Both the position numbers and the translations under genes were made by a program. Below, piece after piece: positions 59,523 to 64,000 of a stretch of DNA of 64,000 nt (position 1 is its first letter; each line of letters starts with the position of its first letter). The DNA is taken from NCBI GenBank assembly GCA_977017575.1, contig CDRNVI010000170.1, forward strand, positions 62,001 through 126,000, read 5' to 3'. The notes beneath the pieces are model-generated. The model saw only the letters and a list, made by a program, of their open reading frames with translations. It ran no database searches and had not been told where the DNA came from. The stretch is from Paramoeba atlantica. Its lineage: Eukaryota > Discosea.

Positions 59523-62500
59523 CTACCCACGAGCAGCCTTAGGGAGATTCTTCTTAATTCTTCTTCCCGTACTCGAAAACCTCTCTGGTTCTTCTTCTTC
59601 TGATTCTTCTTCTTTCTCTTCCTCTTTCTTCTTTCTTGGTTCCTTCTTCTCTTGTTTCTTGTCTTTCTTTTTCCAATAATCTTCAATCACCTTGTATGAG
59701 TGGAAGGAACTCACAGCTTCCCACGACTCCTCCGCATTTTTCCACTTCACTAAATATTCTTGTCCATCCTCACCCATCCGATCGTCAACCACTTTTAAAA
59801 TCTCCAGTATTTTCCCTTCTCCTTCCTCCAAATCTCCTTGGATCTCTTTTAATCTCACTGCAGGTACTTCATTTTTCACCAAGGCGCATGTTGCATCAAT
59901 CAAATCGTATCCTTTTGTTGCCTGATTGTACCCCACCACTTTGAATGGTCCTTCCCAGCGCTGATCACTCTTCGCACCTCTTACATCTACCATCTTCATA
60001 ACCTCGGTTCCTGCCTCCCAAATTTTCTCTTTCTTGGCCTTATTTTTCCTCTCTGAATATTTCCTTCCTGCTTCCTTGGAATGTCCAAAAATGGCTGGAT
60101 ACACCGCATCGATCATCTTCTTATTTCGTTCAATTAAATCTTCTTCTGACACTTCTTGTAACTCTATACTCTGATAATCCTCGAACTTGTTCAACTTCCT
60201 TGCAAACATCAAGGCAAATGGACTCGACATATGTCTCCCCACAATCCGATCATTTAAGGACATTTGGACCACTGGCAACATTTTCGCCCAATTCTCCTGG
60301 TAGCCTTTCAGCAGCTTGAACAATAATCGTTTTGTTTCTCCCACATAGCGTTCTGCTGCTCCATTCTGGTTTGGGAAATAAGTCAAAACGGCTCTTGCCA
60401 CAAACTCAGCTGCCTTGCGGAACTCTTCTACAACATCATTCAAAAAGGAAGGGTCATTGTCCATTTGCAACACCTTGGGGATTCCAAAGTTAGTGAAAAT
60501 ATTCAATAGAACCCATGCTACTTGCACCGCTTCTTTTGACACTAGGGGTCGTAAAAGCACAAACTGCGTAGCCACATCAATCACTAATAGGATTACAGTG
60601 AAGCCATCTGAAGATACTTTCAAAATAATCAGATCCATTGCAATGTGATCAAACGGAAGTTTCGACAAAACTGGGGTGATGGGGTGAAATCCCACTTTCC
60701 CAACATTGTACATCAAACATTCTAGGCACCCTTTCGCTACTTTGTCACACAGGGTCCTCAATCCATCCCAATAAAATCCGTCTCTCACCATAGCTTCAAA
60801 TAGCCCGAGTCCTCCAATATGACTCTCTTTGTGTTTCGCTTTTATCAAGGCCAGTTTGTCTTCTTCTGCAGGTTCCTTCTTTCCCAAAATATCTTTCATC
60901 AACTTTTTCATTTTTTTTCCAATCCCTGTGGAAGGGACCTCATCTACCACCAGCTCATGTGAATCAAAAACACACTTAACTCCCGCCATATCTCTAACTG
61001 GTTCCCCAAAAATCCGAGAGAGAGAGTCAGGTAACACATGGTTCATTCCCTTGCAATGTATCACATAGAAATCGAAATTCAACAGGAAGTGCAGCCAATC
61101 TAAGATCATAAAGTTCTTCGATTGGTTCAAATACTCCAATGCTTTATGATCCGTCTCAATACAAAACCTCCTCCCCAACAGCAGGTGCCTCCACCTTTTG
61201 AGAGCGAATATGATTGCCAAGAGTTCTCGCTTTACCGCTGGGTAGTTCTTTTGGCCACCTTTCAATGAACCACCCCCAAAATCAATATATTTAATCTTTC
61301 CTTCGATTTTCTGATACAAAACAACTCCAATCCCAAACTGGGAAGCGTCCGTCGCAACTCGAAATTCTTCATCAAAATTTGGCTGGCTCAATGGTGGTGC
61401 TGACTCAAGCAATATCTTTAAATCTTGAAAGGCTTTCTGACAATCTGGCTTCCAATCTTTCTCTGTGATCACCTTCTTCTTTCTGAGCTCCTCAAGAGGT
61501 GCAGCAACCCTCGCATAGTTAGGGATGAAGTCTCTGAAGAAATTGAAAAAACCCAAGATTGCAGAAACCTTCTTTCCTGACGTTGGTCTAGTTATCTTCT
61601 TCAACCACCCCAACTTGTCTTTGGCCACCCATCGAGTTTCACCATCAACAATCATCCCCATAAACCAAATTCTTGTAAATCCAAACTTGCTCTTCTTCAA
61701 ATTCAGCTTGAATCCTGCCTTAGTCAGAGTTTCAATCACAACTTTCAGATGGTCAATGTGGTCTTCCACAGACTGTGAATGGGCCAACAGATTGTCCACA
61801 TAGGCTCTCAAGAAATCGAGGAAATCCGCCACCAATGAATCAATCACCCACTGAAAGTGTGTTGCTGCTCCTTTTGGACCAAAAGGCATCACCACCCATA
61901 CATACTGTTTCCCATCAGGCCCTGTAAAACCCAAGATTACTTGCGAGTCCTTCGAGAGTTTGATTTGGTGGAATGCTGCTGACAAGTCCAACTCAGAGAA
62001 AATTTTCGAACCTCTGATCCGAAAAATCAAATCAGCAATCGTAGGGAGCTGGTAGTCTGGGGCTTCTGATTTCGCATTCACCCCTCTCAGGTCCATACAA
62101 AGCCGAATATCATCTTCCTTCTTGCCACCTGAAACCTTGGGAGCTGCTACTAGAGGGGTGTTCCAGAGATTTCGCACTGAGGACACATCCTCCAGAGGAA
62201 CTATCCACCCTTTTTCCAACCATTCAGTAACTCTCTGTTGAACTTTGCCACTTAATCTTTCTGGAATCGGGTACTGTCGCGTAAAAACCGGCTTTGGATC
62301 GAGCAATGAAATCGAAAAATGCGAATTCCTGATATTACAACAAGTCCCATCAGGCAATCTCTGATTCTCTTCAAGAACTTCTTTAATCCCTCCCATTATT
62401 TTCTCAACTTCATTCTCAGGCAGGCGTGTCTCTTCAGATGGCCCACTCCATCCCTCTTTGTCCGCTAAGTTAGTCTCATGGAACAACTTCTTCCTTTCTG

Positions 62501-62555
62501 GGAACACTGGTGGGATTCCTTCGATTTCAACACCAAGTCGCTCCATCAGCCGCAC
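59523..62555 (-). CDS. pol: Ty3/gypsy (chromovirus) Pol: RT, RNase H, integrase, chromodomain
   Basis: 1010 open codons on the minus strand. RT: residues about 130-310, motif A FSELDLSAAFHQIKL (Asp190), motif B-like MPFGPKGAATHF, and motif C AYVDNLLAHS, where the usual second Asp is Asn255. RNase H: residues 395-515 (ATDASQFGIG, IETDHKALEYL, PDSLSR). Integrase: H-x3-H...C-x2-C finger at about 575-613 (HKESH, CLEC), then the catalytic core Asp641, Asp699 and Glu735 with the family's D-35-E spacing, and a GPF module near 869. A chromodomain at about 914-962 (EYLVKWKN, ESWEA) probably guides insertion to modified histones. A Lys/Glu-rich tail follows. No ATG opens the frame (first codon GTG after TGA), so expression likely needs +1 frameshifting from pro. 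Confidence 0.95.
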   Translation of the reverse strand: MRLMERLGVEIEGIPPVFPERKKLFHETNLADKEGWSGPSEETRLPENEVEKIMGGIKEVLEENQRLPDGTCCNIRNSHFSISLLDPKPVFTRQYPIPERLSGKVQQRVTEWLEKGWIVPLEDVSSVRNLWNTPLVAAPKVSGGKKEDDIRLCMDLRGVNAKSEAPDYQLPTIADLIFRIRGSKIFSELDLSAAFHQIKLSKDSQVILGFTGPDGKQYVWVVMPFGPKGAATHFQWVIDSLVADFLDFLRAYVDNLLAHSQSVEDHIDHLKVVIETLTKAGFKLNLKKSKFGFTRIWFMGMIVDGETRWVAKDKLGWLKKITRPTSGKKVSAILGFFNFFRDFIPNYARVAAPLEELRKKKVITEKDWKPDCQKAFQDLKILLESAPPLSQPNFDEEFRVATDASQFGIGVVLYQKIEGKIKYIDFGGGSLKGGQKNYPAVKRELLAIIFALKRWRHLLLGRRFCIETDHKALEYLNQSKNFMILDWLHFLLNFDFYVIHCKGMNHVLPDSLSRIFGEPVRDMAGVKCVFDSHELVVDEVPSTGIGKKMKKLMKDILGKKEPAEEDKLALIKAKHKESHIGGLGLFEAMVRDGFYWDGLRTLCDKVAKGCLECLMYNVGKVGFHPITPVLSKLPFDHIAMDLIILKVSSDGFTVILLVIDVATQFVLLRPLVSKEAVQVAWVLLNIFTNFGIPKVLQMDNDPSFLNDVVEEFRKAAEFVARAVLTYFPNQNGAAERYVGETKRLLFKLLKGYQENWAKMLPVVQMSLNDRIVGRHMSSPFALMFARKLNKFEDYQSIELQEVSEEDLIERNKKMIDAVYPAIFGHSKEAGRKYSERKNKAKKEKIWEAGTEVMKMVDVRGAKSDQRWEGPFKVVGYNQATKGYDLIDATCALVKNEVPAVRLKEIQGDLEEGEGKILEILKVVDDRMGEDGQEYLVKWKNAEESWEAVSSFHSYKVIEDYWKKKDKKQEKKEPRKKKEEEKEEESEEEEPERFSSTGRRIKKNLPKAARG

Positions 62556-63087
62556 TCAAAAGTACTCGATCTTTCCCTAAACCAGGTAAAGTCCAAATCA
62601 AAATCTCAGCTTGGCCTTGGATTGTTGAAACTTTGACTTTCTTTGCTGTGTCTGTTTCTTGAACACATCCAGAAATTCCTCGGACTCGAAAATTTCTCTT
62701 CACTAAATCTCCTTCTAAACGGTCAAAAACAGAAGGGTCAGCGAGTGTTGCACTTGCTCCTGAGTCAAAGATCGCCCACACTTCCACATCATTCCTCCCA
62801 AGAGAGATTGGAATCTTGGGGAGCCCATCCGTATCTTCTTCCACCCCCAAACCAAAAAATCCTTCTTCAGTTAAAGCTAAATAAGCTTCCTCATCCTCAA
62901 AATCAGATGTTGAAACATCAGTTCCAGGGACCCCCAGGTTTGATTCCTCTTCGGCAAGTCCAGCCAACCTCGGTTCAGCTTTCTTTTTTGGACACCCATT
63001 TGCATAGTGACCCTTTTCCCGACAAGAGAAACATCTTATCTTGGCCAAATCGCGTCCTCTCCTCTCTTGAGGCTCATCTCTGCGCAA
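62527..63087 (-). CDS. Ty3/gypsy zinc knuckle and aspartic protease
   Basis: This 186-codon frame is in register with gag and separated from it only by a TGA at 63124-63126. It starts with a CCHC knuckle (CFSCREKGHYANGC) followed by a retroviral-type aspartic protease (AIFDSGASATL, the D-S/T-G-A active site). The protease cuts the Gag-Pol precursor in virus-like particles. It ends with TGA at 62527-62529, overlapping the pol frame by about 26 nt. The apparent first Met is a TTG codon and not a real start. Confidence 0.88.
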   Translation of the reverse strand: MRRDEPQERRGRDLAKIRCFSCREKGHYANGCPKKKAEPRLAGLAEEESNLGVPGTDVSTSDFEDEEAYLALTEEGFFGLGVEEDTDGLPKIPISLGRNDVEVWAIFDSGASATLADPSVFDRLEGDLVKRNFRVRGISGCVQETDTAKKVKVSTIQGQAEILIWTLPGLGKDRVLLSAADGATWC

Positions 63088-63123
63088 TTGCTGCCATGGA
63101 CCTTTACCTTCTGCTCCACCCCC

Positions 63124-64000
63124 TCAAGCCCAACACTCTTTCTCAAGATGGCCAGGTTTCCCACAATTCCGGCAGTTTGTTGGTCTCCTTGGCTCTACAG
63201 GACCAGGGGCACAAAAATGGTTAAGCAGGGCTGAACCCTCCCTTGCAGCTCCAATATCAATCAGATTGGTTACAGAGATTCGTGGCTCAAAAAGGTAGTC
63301 ACTTCCACACAATAATTCCCAGAAGGGCTGATAACCTGGGAGAACTGCTTTTTCCAAAAGCTCCTTCGCCTCTCGAGAACGAGGATCTGTCCCTGAAGCT
63401 GCTACCAGCAGATTAAACTGATACCCAAATGCGTCGAGTCTCTCACTTGGCTTTTGCTGGAGACTTTTCAAAGCTTTCAAAATCACCAACTTCCACCTTG
63501 GACCTAGCAACTTTACTGGAACCAACGCGAGCAATTCACGGAATGGACGGTTTTCTCTCATCTTTAGAAACCCACTGATCAAACTGGGTGTGGCTTCGAA
63601 CAGATATCTCTTTCGATCAGGCTCTGGGACACATTGGTTCTCCATACAGGAATGGAAGCGAAAAACAAAATCGAGCAACTGGAAAATCGTGACTTTTTCT
63701 TGCAGTTTCGGCAAATCTTGGATTTGGGGCAGTCTTTTCTTGTCTTTTGGCTTTTGTTGTTTCTCTACCCCAATTACATCATAAGCCATCAAAGTACTTC
63801 TCAAGCTCGTCAACCTCCGGTTGACTAGTTCAACCCTCGCCCTTTCCATGGCTGACAAACTATCTTTCAACAAAAGAGCCGTATTCTCTTTTCGTAAAAC
63901 TCGACACTTCTCTTGAAGGGCCTCAGCCTCCTCAAAATCTTCCTCTTTCTCTACAGATTTGGAGGACTTCTGTACCGTCGAACTTGTACCCAGCGAACTC
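63124..64000 (-). CDS. gag: Ty3/gypsy Gag (partial, runs off the window)
   Basis: The structural protein of the retrotransposon particle. It is open from the right edge to TGA at 63124. A charged coiled-coil-like N-terminal part (EEAEALQEKCRVLRKENTAL) precedes a retrotransposon-gag-like helical domain (FLKMRENRPFRELLALVPV, LKSLQQKPSERLDAFGYQFN). The C-terminus is a CCHC knuckle, CRNCGKPGHLEKEC, directly before the stop. With the knuckle after the stop this gives two CCHC fingers, one on each side of a single in-frame TGA. The true start lies outside. Confidence 0.88.
   Translation of the reverse strand, partial: SSLGTSSTVQKSSKSVEKEEDFEEAEALQEKCRVLRKENTALLLKDSLSAMERARVELVNRRLTSLRSTLMAYDVIGVEKQQKPKDKKRLPQIQDLPKLQEKVTIFQLLDFVFRFHSCMENQCVPEPDRKRYLFEATPSLISGFLKMRENRPFRELLALVPVKLLGPRWKLVILKALKSLQQKPSERLDAFGYQFNLLVAASGTDPRSREAKELLEKAVLPGYQPFWELLCGSDYLFEPRISVTNLIDIGAAREGSALLNHFCAPGPVEPRRPTNCRNCGKPGHLEKECWA

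Overview
This window is nuclear DNA from an unidentified, AT-rich, single-celled eukaryote. The evidence is a complete 18S-ITS1-5.8S-ITS2-28S rRNA operon, a 5S rRNA gene, eukaryotic tRNA genes with internal A/B boxes and downstream T-runs, a polyubiquitin gene, and several eukaryotic retrotransposon types. Coding regions read with the standard code. I could not place the organism in a group from the sequence alone; the 18S and 28S genes would settle it. Intact protein genes are few. Most coding-like DNA consists of mobile elements or decayed gene relics, set in long one-sided low-complexity tracts (A+G, T+C or A+C on the + strand).

Layout. 0-6.2 kb: an LTR inside a decayed gene, a broken DDE transposase, a broken NHL-repeat gene, and a 5'-truncated non-LTR retrotransposon (copy A) ending 62 bp from tRNA-Asp. 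6.2-18.5 kb: a Pol III gene cluster (Asp, Lys, Ile, Ser, Met, Glu, plus arm-deleted tRNA relics). It contains a compact tyrosine-recombinase element between tRNA-Ile and tRNA-Ser, with a long palindrome abutting its inverted repeats, and a solo LTR with a perfect 5-bp target duplication. 18.5-22.7 kb: a decayed gene, a second non-LTR family (copy C), and a short insert that looks like a fusion of the pre-rRNA 5' spacer to a LINE 3' end. 23.1-29.9 kb: the rRNA operon on the minus strand. 30-37 kb: purine-rich and A+C-rich repeats with tRNA-Lys(CTT). 37-43.5 kb: polyubiquitin (+), about 3 kb of purine/pyrimidine tracts, a PB1-domain coiled-coil gene (-), and 5S rRNA. 43.5-49 kb: the long copy B of the first non-LTR family, its poly(A) end 46 bp from the 5S gene. 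49-59 kb: decayed intron-bearing gene pieces, an array of 193-bp satellite repeats, and another decayed LINE. 59.2-64 kb: a Ty3/gypsy chromovirus running off the right edge.

How it fits together. The window behaves like a repeat-rich, Pol I/Pol III-rich chromosomal domain in which retroelements accumulate near small-RNA genes. The most unusual objects are the tyrosine-recombinase unit at 7.65-9.22 kb, the 5'ETS-LINE chimera at 22.47-22.65 kb, the tRNA genes missing whole arms, the RT element joining Cys-rich, RNase H-like, RT, zinc-finger and PD-(D/E)XK modules, and the Ty3 element with an in-frame TGA after gag and a Ty3-like +1 slip site before pol.
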